From assembly GCA_030696315.1 (NCBI GenBank), contig JAUYSM010000105.1:1-64000 (forward strand): DNA of 64,000 nt. The letters are read 5' to 3'. The position numbers were made by a program, and so were the translations under genes. Of the stretch, positions 18,281-27,603 are shown piece by piece. The stretch comes from Pseudohongiella sp. (lineage in GTDB: Bacteria; Pseudomonadota; Gammaproteobacteria; Pseudomonadales; Pseudohongiellaceae). The notes beneath the pieces were generated by a model. The model was not told where the DNA came from. It saw only the letters and a program-made list of their open reading frames with translations, and did not search any database. Positions within the stretch are counted from its first letter, which is position 1, and each line of letters starts with the position of its first letter.

Positions 18281-19786
18281 ATGACGTTAACCTATAGTCA
18301 GGCATTTTTGAAAAGCTTTCTGGGGAAATCCCCCGACTGGTACAAACTGACAATCGTCGGATTCTTGATCCTCAACCCGATTCTGTTTTTCTTTGTTGAC
18401 CCATTCGTAGCTGGATGGGTATTAATTCTCGAATTCATTTTTACCCTGGCCATGGCGCTAAAGTGCTATCCGTTGCAGCCCGGCGGGCTATTGGCGATTG
18501 AGGCGATTGTTATTGGTATGGCCTCGCCTGAGACGGTTTACCATGAGGCTGAAGTCAACTTCCCCGTTATTTTGTTGCTGATTTTTATGGTCGCAGGTAT
18601 CTCGTTCTTGAAAGAGATGCTGTTGTTTGTGTTTACCAAAATCCTGTTGCGCGTGCGCTCAAAAGTATTACTTTCGCTGACGTTTGTGTTTTTGGCTGCG
18701 CTTTTATCAGCATTTCTGGATGCATTGACAGTAACAGCCGTCGTGATCGCTGTTGCGTCCGGGTTTTATGGGGTATATCACCGTGTGGCGTCAGGTTTTC
18801 ATCATGATGCCAGCTCAGATATTGCCGACGACAATTCTGTGCATGAGCACAGCAGAGCAGACCTTGAGCAATTCAGGGCTTTTTTGCGTAACATCATGAT
18901 GCACGCTGCTATTGGTACTGCCTTGGGTGGCGTATCAACGCTGGTTGGTGAACCACAGAACTTGCTGATTGGTCATATCATGGAGTGGGACTTTATTGAG
19001 TTCTACAAACAAGTTGCACCGGTGTCCATGCCGGTATTGGCGGTGGGCCTGTTGACAACAATCATGTTGGAGAAGTTCAAGTTGGGAGGTTATGGCGTGC
19101 AACTTCCCGAGCACGTGCGAACTATCCTTGAGAAATTTGATGACGAACAGTCCAAGAAGATGACTCGTCAAGATGTATTGAAACTGTGGATTCAGGCCTT
19201 GGTGGCTCTGTTTCTGGTGTTTGCCTTGGCTTTACACATCGCAGAAGTAGGTATTATCGGTCTGGCAGTCATCGTGTTGGCAACGGCTTTTACCGGTATT
19301 ACCGATGAGCACTCCATAGGTCACGCGTTTCAAGAAGCCTTGCCATTCACCGCGTTATTGGTAGTATTTTTTGCAATTGTTGGTGTTATTCATGAGTTGC
19401 ACCTGTTTACGCCAGTGGTGAACTTTGTGTTGGAGCTTCAAGGTCAGGCACAGTTGGTAGGTTTCTATATCGCCAACGGTGTGTTATCCATGGTTTCCGA
19501 CAACGTGTTTGTGGCGACAGTTTATATTTCTGAGGTGCAGCAGGCGTTTGAGGCGGGTCGTATTACCCGTGAGCAATTCGAATTACTGGCTGTCGCGATT
19601 AACACAGGCACCAATATTCCATCGGTAGCAACACCTAATGGTCAGGCTGCGTTCCTGTTCCTGTTGACCTCCGGTATCGCGCCCTTGATCCGTTTGTCAT
19701 ATGGGCGAATGGTGCTGCTGGCATTGCCATATACCATTACGATGTCTGTAACCGGATTATTGGCAACCATCTATCTGCTTGGTTAA
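18281..19786 (+). CDS. nhaB: Na+/H+ antiporter NhaB
   Basis: Inner-membrane antiporter of the NhaB/ArsB superfamily, most active at neutral pH and high Na+. 501 residues (E. coli 513). The N-terminus [22 protein letters not shown] is characteristic, as are [43 protein letters not shown] and [14 protein letters not shown]. Roughly a dozen hydrophobic segments. GAGGAAA precedes the ATG. Stop lies 16 bp before uspE, so the two are likely co-transcribed. Confidence 0.96.
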   Translation: MTLTYSQAFLKSFLGKSPDWYKLTIVGFLILNPILFFFVDPFVAGWVLILEFIFTLAMALKCYPLQPGGLLAIEAIVIGMASPETVYHEAEVNFPVILLLIFMVAGISFLKEMLLFVFTKILLRVRSKVLLSLTFVFLAALLSAFLDALTVTAVVIAVASGFYGVYHRVASGFHHDASSDIADDNSVHEHSRADLEQFRAFLRNIMMHAAIGTALGGVSTLVGEPQNLLIGHIMEWDFIEFYKQVAPVSMPVLAVGLLTTIMLEKFKLGGYGVQLPEHVRTILEKFDDEQSKKMTRQDVLKLWIQALVALFLVFALALHIAEVGIIGLAVIVLATAFTGITDEHSIGHAFQEALPFTALLVVFFAIVGVIHELHLFTPVVNFVLELQGQAQLVGFYIANGVLSMVSDNVFVATVYISEVQQAFEAGRITREQFELLAVAINTGTNIPSVATPNGQAAFLFLLTSGIAPLIRLSYGRMVLLALPYTITMSVTGLLATIYLLG

Positions 19787-19802
19787 GACGAGGGATGTTG
19801 TG

Positions 19803-20663
19803 ATGAGTATTTACAAAAATCTTTTTGTGGTCATCGATCCAACCAGCGACAAGCAGCCTGCGCTTGATCGGGCAGCCAATCTGGCCAGGATAGGCAAAAG
19901 CAAAGTAACGGCGTTTTCAGCTGTTTACAAAGCAGTCGATGAAATGACCGATGCTGATTCCCGACGATCCGGCAAACGGGAATTCTTGAAGGACTGGGAG
20001 TCGAAGGTCAAAAATCTGCTTGCCCCTTACAAAGAAGGTGGCGTGAAGATCAGCTCTGATACCTATTGGACTGCTGATTGGTATGCTGCAGTCAGTCGTG
20101 CCGCGATGCGCGCGGACGCAGATCTTGTGATCAAGTCAACTTTCCGTCATGGTAAATTGCATCGACTATTGCATAGCACCTCGGACTTTACCATCATGCG
20201 TCACAGTCCATCGCCAGTGCTGTTAGTGCGAGAAGGGAAACCAATCAACGGAAAGTTGATATTGGCTGCGCTCGACCTTGAATCTACCGACGAAGGACAC
20301 ATCGGACTTAATAACTCGGTAATGAAACACGCTCACGAATTGGCTGATTTTACGGGCTTGCCTTTACATGTGATTGCTGCAACATCGCGCAAACCTGATT
20401 TCAGTCATGTTTTGGCGGGAGTCGAGGAGCAAGAAGGTGGTGTGCAGGCAACACTTGCACATGCATTTGGGGTTCAAACCGCCAATTTCCACCTTGTAAA
20501 GGGCACTGCGCAAAACGTAATTCCTGCGCAGGCTTCGGAGCTCAACGCAGATATACTTGTGCTGGGAGTTTCTGCCAGAAGCGGAATTAAAGGTGTGATG
20601 GTTGGCACAACCGCTAAAAAAGTTCTCGATAAACTGGACTGTGATGTGCTCGCCGTCAATTGA
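19803..20663 (+). CDS. uspE: Tandem-domain universal stress protein (UspE type)
   Basis: 286 residues from the ATG at 19803 (GAGGGA upstream; an in-frame TTG at 19779 lies inside nhaB). Two USP domains are visible: the first starts IYKNLFVVIDPTSDKQPALDRAANLARI and ends with LLHSTSDFTIMRHSPSPVLLVR; the second starts KLILAALDLESTD and ends GVMVGTTAKKVLDKLDCDVLAVN. Length and layout fit UspE. The second domain's GTTAKKVL stands where ATP-binding USPs have a G-rich nucleotide loop. Lies directly behind nhaB, which suggests a link to salt or energy stress. Confidence 0.85.
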   Translation: MSIYKNLFVVIDPTSDKQPALDRAANLARIGKSKVTAFSAVYKAVDEMTDADSRRSGKREFLKDWESKVKNLLAPYKEGGVKISSDTYWTADWYAAVSRAAMRADADLVIKSTFRHGKLHRLLHSTSDFTIMRHSPSPVLLVREGKPINGKLILAALDLESTDEGHIGLNNSVMKHAHELADFTGLPLHVIAATSRKPDFSHVLAGVEEQEGGVQATLAHAFGVQTANFHLVKGTAQNVIPAQASELNADILVLGVSARSGIKGVMVGTTAKKVLDKLDCDVLAVN

Positions 20664-20680
20664 TGGCAGCTTGTAAAAAA

Positions 20681-20711
20681 GGCCGGTTACCTTGGGTAAC
20701 CGGCCTTTTTT
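20681..20711. terminator. Bidirectional intrinsic terminator between uspE and mltD
   Basis: GGCCGGTTACC (20681-20691), loop TTG, GGTAACCGGCC (20695-20705), flanked by six A on the left and at least six T on the right. It can end transcripts from both directions. Confidence 0.93.
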
Positions 20712-20769
20712 ATTTGCGCCTTAATTTTTTTGCTCTTTGAAACAGGATAAGTTTGCTGAAACGGAGCAA

Positions 20770-22464
20770 CTATTCTTTGCGGATGATCAATTCTTGGCCA
20801 GGACGTATGATGCTGGTGGTTTCTATCTGATTCCATTCAGTAAGATCGCGCACGCTGACATTGTGTTCGCGTGCGATTCTTGCCAATGTGTCACCACGTC
20901 TGACTCGATACTGGGTGACGATGTCGGCGAAGGGATCTGCAGAGCCTGTATCAGCATCGTTCGATGCCAGTGTCACTTCAGATTGAAGTCGTAATTTTTG
21001 GCCAACTTTTAATACACCTTCGGTACTCAAGTTGTTCAGTGCCGCCAACTCATCGATATCAAGTTTGTATCGATTGGCGATGCGCCAGAGACTGTCTCCA
21101 CTTTGCACCTGATACTCGCCACTGGGGACTGGGTGCGTGTTAGAGGCGGCCAGTAAAGTGGTAGGCGCGCTGATCTGATCACCTTCGCGATAGGCTCTTG
21201 GTATTAATAATGTTTGCCCGGCAACAATTCTTGAATTTGTCAGGTTATTGATTTGCTGAAGTGCTGAAACCTGAGTGCCGTGATTGCGTGCAATAGTGCT
21301 CAAGGTATCGCCCGCGCGAATTACATAGCGATCCCAAGTAATTGGGCTGCTGGCCATGTTTTCAAAATTCGATTCAAACGTTGCCACAGCGTCGGCAGGT
21401 ATCATGACGGTGTGGGGGCCATCCGGATGAGTACCCCATTGCAGGAAGCCGGGATTCAAGCGAAACACCGCTTCAGGTTCCAAGCCCGCCAGGCTTGCAA
21501 TCAGATTCAGATCCATTTGTGTGCCGATATCCACCTGCGCCAGATAAGGCTGGTTTGGTACTGGGCTGAGAACGATACCGTATTTATCGGGGTGGCTCAT
21601 GACATGCGCAAGGCCAATGAGTCGCGGAATATGGTTGTGAGTTTCTCTTGGTAAGGGCAGCGACCAGAAATCAGTGGCGCGATCTCTGCGCTTATTTCTG
21701 TCGATTGCGCGCAACACCGTGCCTTCTCCGGCGTTATAAGCTGCCAATGCCAGCAGCCAATCACCGTCAAACTGGGTATGTAAACGTTCGAGGTAATCGA
21801 GTGCCGCCTTGGTCGAGGCAATAGGATCCTGACGACCGTCGTACCAAAAATCGCGTTTTAGACCGAAATTTGTTGCTGTCCTTGCCATAAACTGCCATAG
21901 ACCTGCAGCATTTGCCCCAGAACGCGCTTTGGGGTTGTACGAACTTTCAATCATCGGAAGCAGCGCAAGTTCAGGAGGCAGGCCGCGGTGCTCTATTTCA
22001 GTCACAATTTCGTAAATGAAGGGTGATGCCCGTTCAGTGACTTGCAACAGGTAACCGGGATTGTTGGTGAACCACTCAATCTGTTCTTGGATTTCGGCAT
22101 TGTGATACTTGTCAACAAACTGCATGCCCAGGCTAAGTCGCTGCCAGACTGTTTGGTTGGCCTCTGCAATCGATAAATCGTCGGCAGATAAACCCTGCTC
22201 AAGCGCGGGAGAGGCAGTACTTCTCGCAGACCTTGAGGAGCTGCTGTAGGCATAGGGTGTCATACCCGACATATCGTGGCTGGCGCTTTGTGTTTCGTCA
22301 GATATTTGATCTGGCAGATTGCTACAAGCATGCAAAAACATAGTACTGGCAATTAGCGCCGCCAGATGTCGACGCCTGAATCGAGGCGCAGCTTTGCTAT
22401 ATGAACGATTTCCGCTCGCAGATACTGACGGTTCGACCTGCAAATTAGAATCAGAAAAAGTCAT
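20770..22464 (-). CDS. mltD: Membrane-bound lytic murein transglycosylase D with three LysM domains
   Basis: Lipoprotein that cleaves glycan strands of peptidoglycan. 564 residues. A lipobox LHAC with Cys47 follows a basic stretch and hydrophobic segment; the 30-residue hydrophilic N-terminus ahead of it is unusually long. The SLT domain has the catalytic Glu173 in ALLPMIESSYNPKARSGANAAGLWQFM and ALAAYNAGEGTV downstream. Three LysM peptidoglycan-binding repeats are visible (about 380-422, 451-493 and 519-562, each starting YxVxxGDTL or YxVxxGDSL); E. coli MltD has two. mltD next to gloB is a conserved arrangement. Confidence 0.94.
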   Translation of the reverse strand: MTFSDSNLQVEPSVSASGNRSYSKAAPRFRRRHLAALIASTMFLHACSNLPDQISDETQSASHDMSGMTPYAYSSSSRSARSTASPALEQGLSADDLSIAEANQTVWQRLSLGMQFVDKYHNAEIQEQIEWFTNNPGYLLQVTERASPFIYEIVTEIEHRGLPPELALLPMIESSYNPKARSGANAAGLWQFMARTATNFGLKRDFWYDGRQDPIASTKAALDYLERLHTQFDGDWLLALAAYNAGEGTVLRAIDRNKRRDRATDFWSLPLPRETHNHIPRLIGLAHVMSHPDKYGIVLSPVPNQPYLAQVDIGTQMDLNLIASLAGLEPEAVFRLNPGFLQWGTHPDGPHTVMIPADAVATFESNFENMASSPITWDRYVIRAGDTLSTIARNHGTQVSALQQINNLTNSRIVAGQTLLIPRAYREGDQISAPTTLLAASNTHPVPSGEYQVQSGDSLWRIANRYKLDIDELAALNNLSTEGVLKVGQKLRLQSEVTLASNDADTGSADPFADIVTQYRVRRGDTLARIAREHNVSVRDLTEWNQIETTSIIRPGQELIIRKE

Positions 22465-22551
22465 TGTTGTTAAACATCCACAATCCGTAGTGCGTTATTT
22501 GTAATTGGAGTTTATAGCTCCAAGGTGACTTTACAAGTCAGGTCATGCTTT

Positions 22552-23364
22552 TTAAGCCTGATCTTTCCAACGACGCAAGTACATAAAAGTTTCAAGGTCT
22601 GAATGCAATTCTTGAGCCATATGCATTGTTACCTGTTTTTTCAGACTGACACTGTGACAACGAAGAAACGGATTGGTTCGCAACTCGTCAAAAATTGTCG
22701 AAGGCAGTGTTGGTATAGCCTGTTCTCGTTTGCGTAACTCCAATGCGTATCTGAGTTCGACAGCTTTGTTGTCTGGTTCTGCTTTCGTTGCAAATCCCAG
22801 ATTACTCACTGTGTACTCATGCGCACAATAAATGCGCGTCTGCTCAGGAAGTGCCCCAATTCGAAGCAGCGAAGTGTACATCATCTCTGCCGTACCCTCA
22901 AACAGTCTGCCACATCCTCCTGCAAACAAGGTGTCGCCGCAGAACAATGCGGGTGCAGTTGTGACGTGATGATCAGCAGCTATGGTCAAAAAATAGGCAA
23001 GATGGTCGAGAGTATGACCAGGCACAGCCAGTACCTCAAATTGCGCGCCGAGCAATGTCACAATATCCGCTTCTTTAACAGGATGAGTGATGCCCTTAAT
23101 GTGATTGCCCACCGGCCCATACACCGGAATCTTGCGGTCTTTGCAGAGTTGAGTAATACCACCGGTGTGGTCAGCGTGATGATGTGTGATCAAAATTGCT
23201 TGCAAGCTGCGGTTGGAATCTGCCAGGAAATTTTCTACCGGGGCTGCATCACCCGGATCAACAAGCACAACTTCACCATCGGAATTTTCTATGGCCCAGA
23301 TATAGTTATCCCTGAATGCAGGGATTGGGCTGATTCTCAGGCTGCTATCAGTATGATTAATCAT
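22552..23364 (-). CDS. gloB: Hydroxyacylglutathione hydrolase (glyoxalase II)
   Basis: Metallo-beta-lactamase-fold thioesterase converting S-D-lactoylglutathione to glutathione and D-lactate, the second step of methylglyoxal detoxification. 270 residues. The metal-binding motif THHHADHTGG supplies His61, His63, Asp65 and His66; further ligands are in VPGHTLDHL and FCGDTLFAGGCGR. The glutathione-binding C-terminal domain has HEYTVSNLGFA. Divergent from the methyltransferase gene that follows, as in the E. coli mltD-gloB-yafS-rnhA-dnaQ cluster. Confidence 0.95.
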   Translation of the reverse strand: MINHTDSSLRISPIPAFRDNYIWAIENSDGEVVLVDPGDAAPVENFLADSNRSLQAILITHHHADHTGGITQLCKDRKIPVYGPVGNHIKGITHPVKEADIVTLLGAQFEVLAVPGHTLDHLAYFLTIAADHHVTTAPALFCGDTLFAGGCGRLFEGTAEMMYTSLLRIGALPEQTRIYCAHEYTVSNLGFATKAEPDNKAVELRYALELRKREQAIPTLPSTIFDELRTNPFLRCHSVSLKKQVTMHMAQELHSDLETFMYLRRWKDQA

Positions 23365-23477
23365 TTTGGATAGAGATAACTCAATGAGGGTGAATTCAGG
23401 TTTACGGCGTTATCATAACAGAACAGGTTTGTTGGCGTTCCTTGCCAGGTGCTAGAATCAAAACAGAGGAAACTGTC

Positions 23478-24287
23478 ATGAAAAACATTTTTGGGGGAGC
23501 ATCATCCCCAATCGATCCCGGCAAACTGGAACCCGCACTGACTGAATGGTTACGGTCACCCCTTGGGCAGGCTTTATTAACGGCAGAGCGGGAGCGTCTG
23601 GCGCCAGTTGTCAGTCGTGTGTTTGGTTATCATGTGCTGCAATTGTCCTGCGCGCCTGAAATCGACATGCTGGCTGATTGTCCTGTATGTCACCAGATTC
23701 GATTTGCGCCAGGCTGGTATGCAGGCAGAACACTTCCGATCGCTGACATTGAAAATCTGCCCCTTGCCACAGACAGTATAGATGCTGTGTTGTTACACCA
23801 CACATTGGATTTTACGCCGGACAGTCATCGCTTGTTGCGCGAAGCGACACGGGTCTTGCGGCCAGGTGGCAGGCTGATCATTGTCGGTTTTAATCCATTA
23901 AGTTTGTGGGGGCTTTCCAAGTCACTGCACTGGCGCAATGCTACGCCCTGGAATGCACGCTTTATTTCAAGACGGCGATTGACGGATTGGCTAAGCCTTC
24001 TGGACTTCCATGTAGAATCTGTTGGATATGGCGGGTATCTGGCTCCAGTAAAACATCCGGGTATCCTGGGGCTTGCACCAGATTTTGAGCGATGGTTTGA
24101 TCGTTTGGGCAATCCTGCGGGTGCCTTCTATATGATCGTTGCAGGTAAACAACGTATACCATTAATTCCCGTCACGCCGCGTTGGAAAATGGTAAGAGCG
24201 CCCAGCATGGGTTCTCCCTTAGCTGAAACCGGTAGAGTTGCCAGTGGCAGAGGGACTATTATCCCATTCCGGCCTCGACAGAAATGA
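23478..24287 (+). CDS. SAM-dependent methyltransferase, YafS-like
   Basis: 269 residues from the ATG at 23478, which has AGAGGA eight bases upstream. It is a class I methyltransferase-like protein: LPLATDSIDAVLLHHTLDFTPDSHRLLREATRVLRPGGRLIIVGFNP corresponds to motifs II-III. The Gly-rich SAM-binding motif I is degenerate (HVLQLSCAP). Position between gloB and rnhA matches E. coli yafS. Substrate unknown. Confidence 0.8.
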   Translation: MKNIFGGASSPIDPGKLEPALTEWLRSPLGQALLTAERERLAPVVSRVFGYHVLQLSCAPEIDMLADCPVCHQIRFAPGWYAGRTLPIADIENLPLATDSIDAVLLHHTLDFTPDSHRLLREATRVLRPGGRLIIVGFNPLSLWGLSKSLHWRNATPWNARFISRRRLTDWLSLLDFHVESVGYGGYLAPVKHPGILGLAPDFERWFDRLGNPAGAFYMIVAGKQRIPLIPVTPRWKMVRAPSMGSPLAETGRVASGRGTIIPFRPRQK

Positions 24288-24329
24288 AGGGGTTTGGCCC
24301 AATGCCATTCTCTTATTTAAAGGATTAAG

Positions 24330-24800
24330 TTGTTGTCAGAACATGTTGAAATATATACGGATGGTGCCTGCAAAGGTAACCCTGGAAAAGGCGGCTGGGG
24401 TGCAATGCTCACGTACAAAGGTGTGGTCAAGGAACTTTATGGTGGCGAGATGCAAACAACCAACAATCGCATGGAGTTGACCGCCGTCATCCGCGCACTT
24501 GAAGCATTAAAACGCCCAGGCCTGCAGATACACGTGTACAGTGATTCACGTTATGTATTGAGCGGAATAGAGGAATGGTTACCTGCGTGGAAGGCGAGGT
24601 CCTGGAAAACATCCAGTCGCAAACCTGTGTTGAATCAGGATTTGTGGCAGCAACTCGACCAATTAAATCAACAACACCAGGTTGTATGGCATTGGGTCAA
24701 AGGGCATAGCGGTAATGCTGGTAATGAAAAAGCGGATGAATTGGCCAACAGGGGCATCGAAGAGTTGCCCGGTAATTCGCCTGGTGTCATGCCAAATTGA
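24330..24800 (+). CDS. rnhA: Ribonuclease HI
   Basis: Degrades RNA in RNA-DNA hybrids. 156 residues. The four catalytic carboxylates are Asp11 ([11 protein letters not shown]), Glu49 (NNRMEL), Asp72 (YSDSRYV) and Asp136 (NEKADELAN). The basic handle ([13 protein letters not shown]) is present. There is no in-frame ATG; translation must begin at the TTG at 24330 or the adjacent TTG at 24333, both following AAAGGA. It reads in the same direction as dnaQ, unlike the divergent pair in E. coli. Confidence 0.95.
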   Translation: MLSEHVEIYTDGACKGNPGKGGWGAMLTYKGVVKELYGGEMQTTNNRMELTAVIRALEALKRPGLQIHVYSDSRYVLSGIEEWLPAWKARSWKTSSRKPVLNQDLWQQLDQLNQQHQVVWHWVKGHSGNAGNEKADELANRGIEELPGNSPGVMPN

Positions 24801-24831
24801 CCTGCCTGTTAACAAGATTGGATAACTTTTT

Positions 24832-25563
24832 ATGCGTCAGATAGTGTTGGATACGGAGACGACAGGTCTTGAACCCTCGCAAGGGCACAGAATTATAGAA
24901 GTCGGCTGTGTTGAGCTTGATCAGAGACGACTGACGGGACGGCATTTTCATCAATACATCAAACCAGAGCGCGACATTGATGTTGCCGCACAAGAAGTGC
25001 ATGGCATCAGCGCTGCGTTTTTGGCAGATAAACCTGTTTTTTCCCTCATTGCGGATGAATTTCTGGAATTCGTGCGTGGGGCAGAATTGTTAATTCACAA
25101 TGCCGGATTTGATATCGGGTTTCTGGATGCCGAATTGGCCCGCCTGGGGCCTGCCTACGGGCAGATGGCAGATTATTGTCAGATAACAGATACCTTGCAG
25201 ATGGCCCGCCGCAAGCATCCGGGCCAGCGAAACAGTCTGGATGCCTTATGCAAGCGTTATGAGGTCGATAACTCACAACGAGAGCTCCACGGCGCTTTGC
25301 TTGATGCTGAGATTCTGGCCGACGTCTACTTGCTGATGACAGGTGGCCAGACCGATCTGTCATTAGGATCTGACGAGGTGGAGAATGAAACTGATCAGGA
25401 ACAACACATCGTCAGGATCAACAGAGAGGGTGTCCGTTTGAAGGTTTATAACCCAGGCGCCCATGAGCTCGAAGCACACAAGCAGCTTCTGGCCCGCATT
25501 CACAAATCGAGTGGCCAGCGTTGTCTTTGGCTTAGCCAGGAAAACCAGGAAAATTTGGCGTGA
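24832..25563 (+). CDS. dnaQ: DNA polymerase III epsilon subunit
   Basis: 3'-5' proofreading exonuclease of the replicative polymerase. 243 residues (E. coli 243). DEDDh motifs: Exo I LDTETTGLEP with Asp7 and Glu9, Exo II HNAGFDIGFLDAEL, Exo III HGALLDAEILADVYL. The C-terminal tail ending KVYNPGAHELEAHKQLLARIHKSSG is the alpha-binding segment. The clamp-binding motif typical of epsilon (Q-x-x-S/L-x-F) reads QTDLSL. The stop overlaps the nudC start. Confidence 0.95.
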   Translation: MRQIVLDTETTGLEPSQGHRIIEVGCVELDQRRLTGRHFHQYIKPERDIDVAAQEVHGISAAFLADKPVFSLIADEFLEFVRGAELLIHNAGFDIGFLDAELARLGPAYGQMADYCQITDTLQMARRKHPGQRNSLDALCKRYEVDNSQRELHGALLDAEILADVYLLMTGGQTDLSLGSDEVENETDQEQHIVRINREGVRLKVYNPGAHELEAHKQLLARIHKSSGQRCLWLSQENQENLA

Positions 25564-26474
25564 CAACATCGCAGGAGCAACTTAGAAGTCTGGCGCTGTC
25601 CCGGTTTTCAGTCGATTATGATCCGAATGCGGTTTTGATTGTGTTCTATGAAAACGCCGTGGTTTTAAAAGCCGGCCCTGATGTTGCCGGTGCGGGTATT
25701 GCAGCAGAGACACGATCTCCCGAAGCGTTGTTGTGGAACTTCCCGGAATTGGAAGACGTTGCGTCTTGTGTTTCGGCGCTGATACCGATTGATGCCGGCC
25801 TGGGCAGCGACAATGCCTTGTATGCAGCGTTGTTGGAGTCTTGGCCAAGTGCATTGCCAAAGACACAGGCCATTCCAACGCGACAGTTCCTGTTTGAAAG
25901 GGGATTTGAAGCATTCAGTATCGTGGGCAGAGCTAGTCAATGGATTAACTGGTACCGGTCACACCGCTATTGTGGCACGTGCGGTTCGCAAAATATGGTG
26001 CAGGGCAGTGGTGCGCTTTTACGTTGCCAGGCCTGCGAAATTGATTATTATCCTCGCATCAATCCCTGCATCATCGTCCTGGTGACAGATAAGGACAAAG
26101 TACTATTGGCGCGCAGTTCGCGCCGTGGTGCGACGTTTTTCAGTTGTCTTGCGGGATTTATCGAGCCAGGTGAAACAGCGGAAGAGGCGGTGGCTCGTGA
26201 GGTGTACGAGGAGGCAGGCATACAGGTTACCAATATTCGATACGTCAAAAGCCAGCCCTGGCCCTTCCCGTCACAATTGATGCTGGGGTACTACGCAGAC
26301 TACGCTGGTGGGGATTTAAATCCCTGCCCTGAAGAGTTGGCCGAAGCAGGGTGGTTTGATGTTGGCGCGCTTCCTTCAATACCGGCACCGTCAATCAGTG
26401 TGGCGGGGCAATTGATTGAAGACTATTGTCGTTGGGCAATTAACAAAAATTTGAATGCAACCAGGGAGTCATAA
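25560..26474 (+). CDS. nudC: NAD+ / NADH pyrophosphatase NudC
   Basis: Nudix hydrolase that splits NADH and removes NAD caps from RNA. 304 residues starting with a GTG that overlaps the dnaQ stop by 4 bp. A four-Cys zinc ribbon (CGTCG ... CQACEIDYYPR) precedes the Nudix box GFIEPGETAEEAVAREVYEEAG, followed by SQPWPFPSQLMLGYYA, which is the NudC-specific SQPWPFPxS signature. The N-terminal domain (NUDIX-like) is divergent. Confidence 0.94.
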   Translation: MTTSQEQLRSLALSRFSVDYDPNAVLIVFYENAVVLKAGPDVAGAGIAAETRSPEALLWNFPELEDVASCVSALIPIDAGLGSDNALYAALLESWPSALPKTQAIPTRQFLFERGFEAFSIVGRASQWINWYRSHRYCGTCGSQNMVQGSGALLRCQACEIDYYPRINPCIIVLVTDKDKVLLARSSRRGATFFSCLAGFIEPGETAEEAVAREVYEEAGIQVTNIRYVKSQPWPFPSQLMLGYYADYAGGDLNPCPEELAEAGWFDVGALPSIPAPSISVAGQLIEDYCRWAINKNLNATRES

Positions 26475-26476
26475 TT

Positions 26477-27559
26477 TTGGAGTACTTGTTTGAGTATGGG
26501 ATGTTTCTGGCAAAAACACTGACAATCGTGCTTGCCTTTATGGCAATCGTAACCATCATGGTGGCTGCCGGTCAGCGCCGACGCCATATGCCGCGCGGCA
26601 ATATTTCAGTAACGCACCTGAACCGTGAACTGGATTCGCTCAAAGATAGCCTGCAACGCGTGGTCTTGGATAAGTTCGCGTTCAAGAAGTACCTTAAGGC
26701 AGAAAAGAAGCGCGAAAAGGCCGAAGCAAAGCAACTCAAATTGAGTGCGGAGCAAAGTGGCGTCCAGGGTGCAGATGGGGCAGTTGAAGAGGACGATTCA
26801 CGCAGACGCCGCGTATTCGTGCTGGATTTTGACGGTGATATGGAAGCATCCGGTCTGGAATCCTTAAGACAGGAAATCACGGCTGTGTTGACCATGGCCG
26901 AGCCCAAGGATGAGGTCATGTTACGACTGGAAAGCCCTGGTGGTCTTGTTCATGCCTATGGTCTGGCTTCGTCGCAACTATTGCGCTTCAAGCAAAAAGA
27001 AATCCCGCTCACCATTTGTGTAGACAAAGTGGCTGCCAGTGGCGGTTACATGATGGCCTGTGTGGCAGACCGCTTGATTGCTGCACCTTTTGCGATCCTG
27101 GGGTCTATTGGTGTGTTGGTGCAAATGCCTAATATCCATCGTTTGTTGAAAAAGAACGATGTTGATTTTGAGCTGATCACAGCGGGTGAATACAAGCGTA
27201 CGATGACCCCCTTTACTGAAGTAACCGAAAAGGGCCGTGACAAGTTAAAACAAGATGTTGAAGAGATGCACGTGTTGTTCAAGCAATGGGTAAAGCAATA
27301 CCGACCCATCGTAGATATCGACCAGATTGCGACCGGCGAAACGTGGGTTGGTTTGCAAGCTCAGGAGCGACAGATGGTAGACATGATCAGCACCAGCGAT
27401 GATTACATTATCCAGGCTTGTGAGCAGGCAGATGTGTATGAAGTGGCCTACGAGATTCGCATCCCCTTAGGCGAAAAAATTGGTGGGGCTTTGCAAAAGG
27501 CTATGGACAAGACCTTGATGGTTTGGTGGCAGCGGCTAAGATCCAGTCGTTATCTTTAA
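26477..27559 (+). CDS. sohB: Inner-membrane peptidase SohB (S49 family)
   Basis: Membrane-anchored serine peptidase related to SppA. 360 residues. The start is a TTG (MEYLFEYGMF) with GGGAG eight bases before it. One membrane segment at about 10-30; then a charged coiled-coil-like linker (about 45-90). The catalytic dyad is Ser188 (DKVAASGGYMMA) and Lys240 (GEYKRTMTPF), with the same 52-residue spacing as E. coli SohB Ser178/Lys230. Third consecutive gene (after rnhA and nudC) lacking an ATG start or sharing a stop overlap. Confidence 0.92.
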   Translation: MEYLFEYGMFLAKTLTIVLAFMAIVTIMVAAGQRRRHMPRGNISVTHLNRELDSLKDSLQRVVLDKFAFKKYLKAEKKREKAEAKQLKLSAEQSGVQGADGAVEEDDSRRRRVFVLDFDGDMEASGLESLRQEITAVLTMAEPKDEVMLRLESPGGLVHAYGLASSQLLRFKQKEIPLTICVDKVAASGGYMMACVADRLIAAPFAILGSIGVLVQMPNIHRLLKKNDVDFELITAGEYKRTMTPFTEVTEKGRDKLKQDVEEMHVLFKQWVKQYRPIVDIDQIATGETWVGLQAQERQMVDMISTSDDYIIQACEQADVYEVAYEIRIPLGEKIGGALQKAMDKTLMVWWQRLRSSRYL

Positions 27560-27603
27560 TTTGAAACAATAATTTAGAGTCATTTTTGAGGGGCATCAGG
27601 CAT

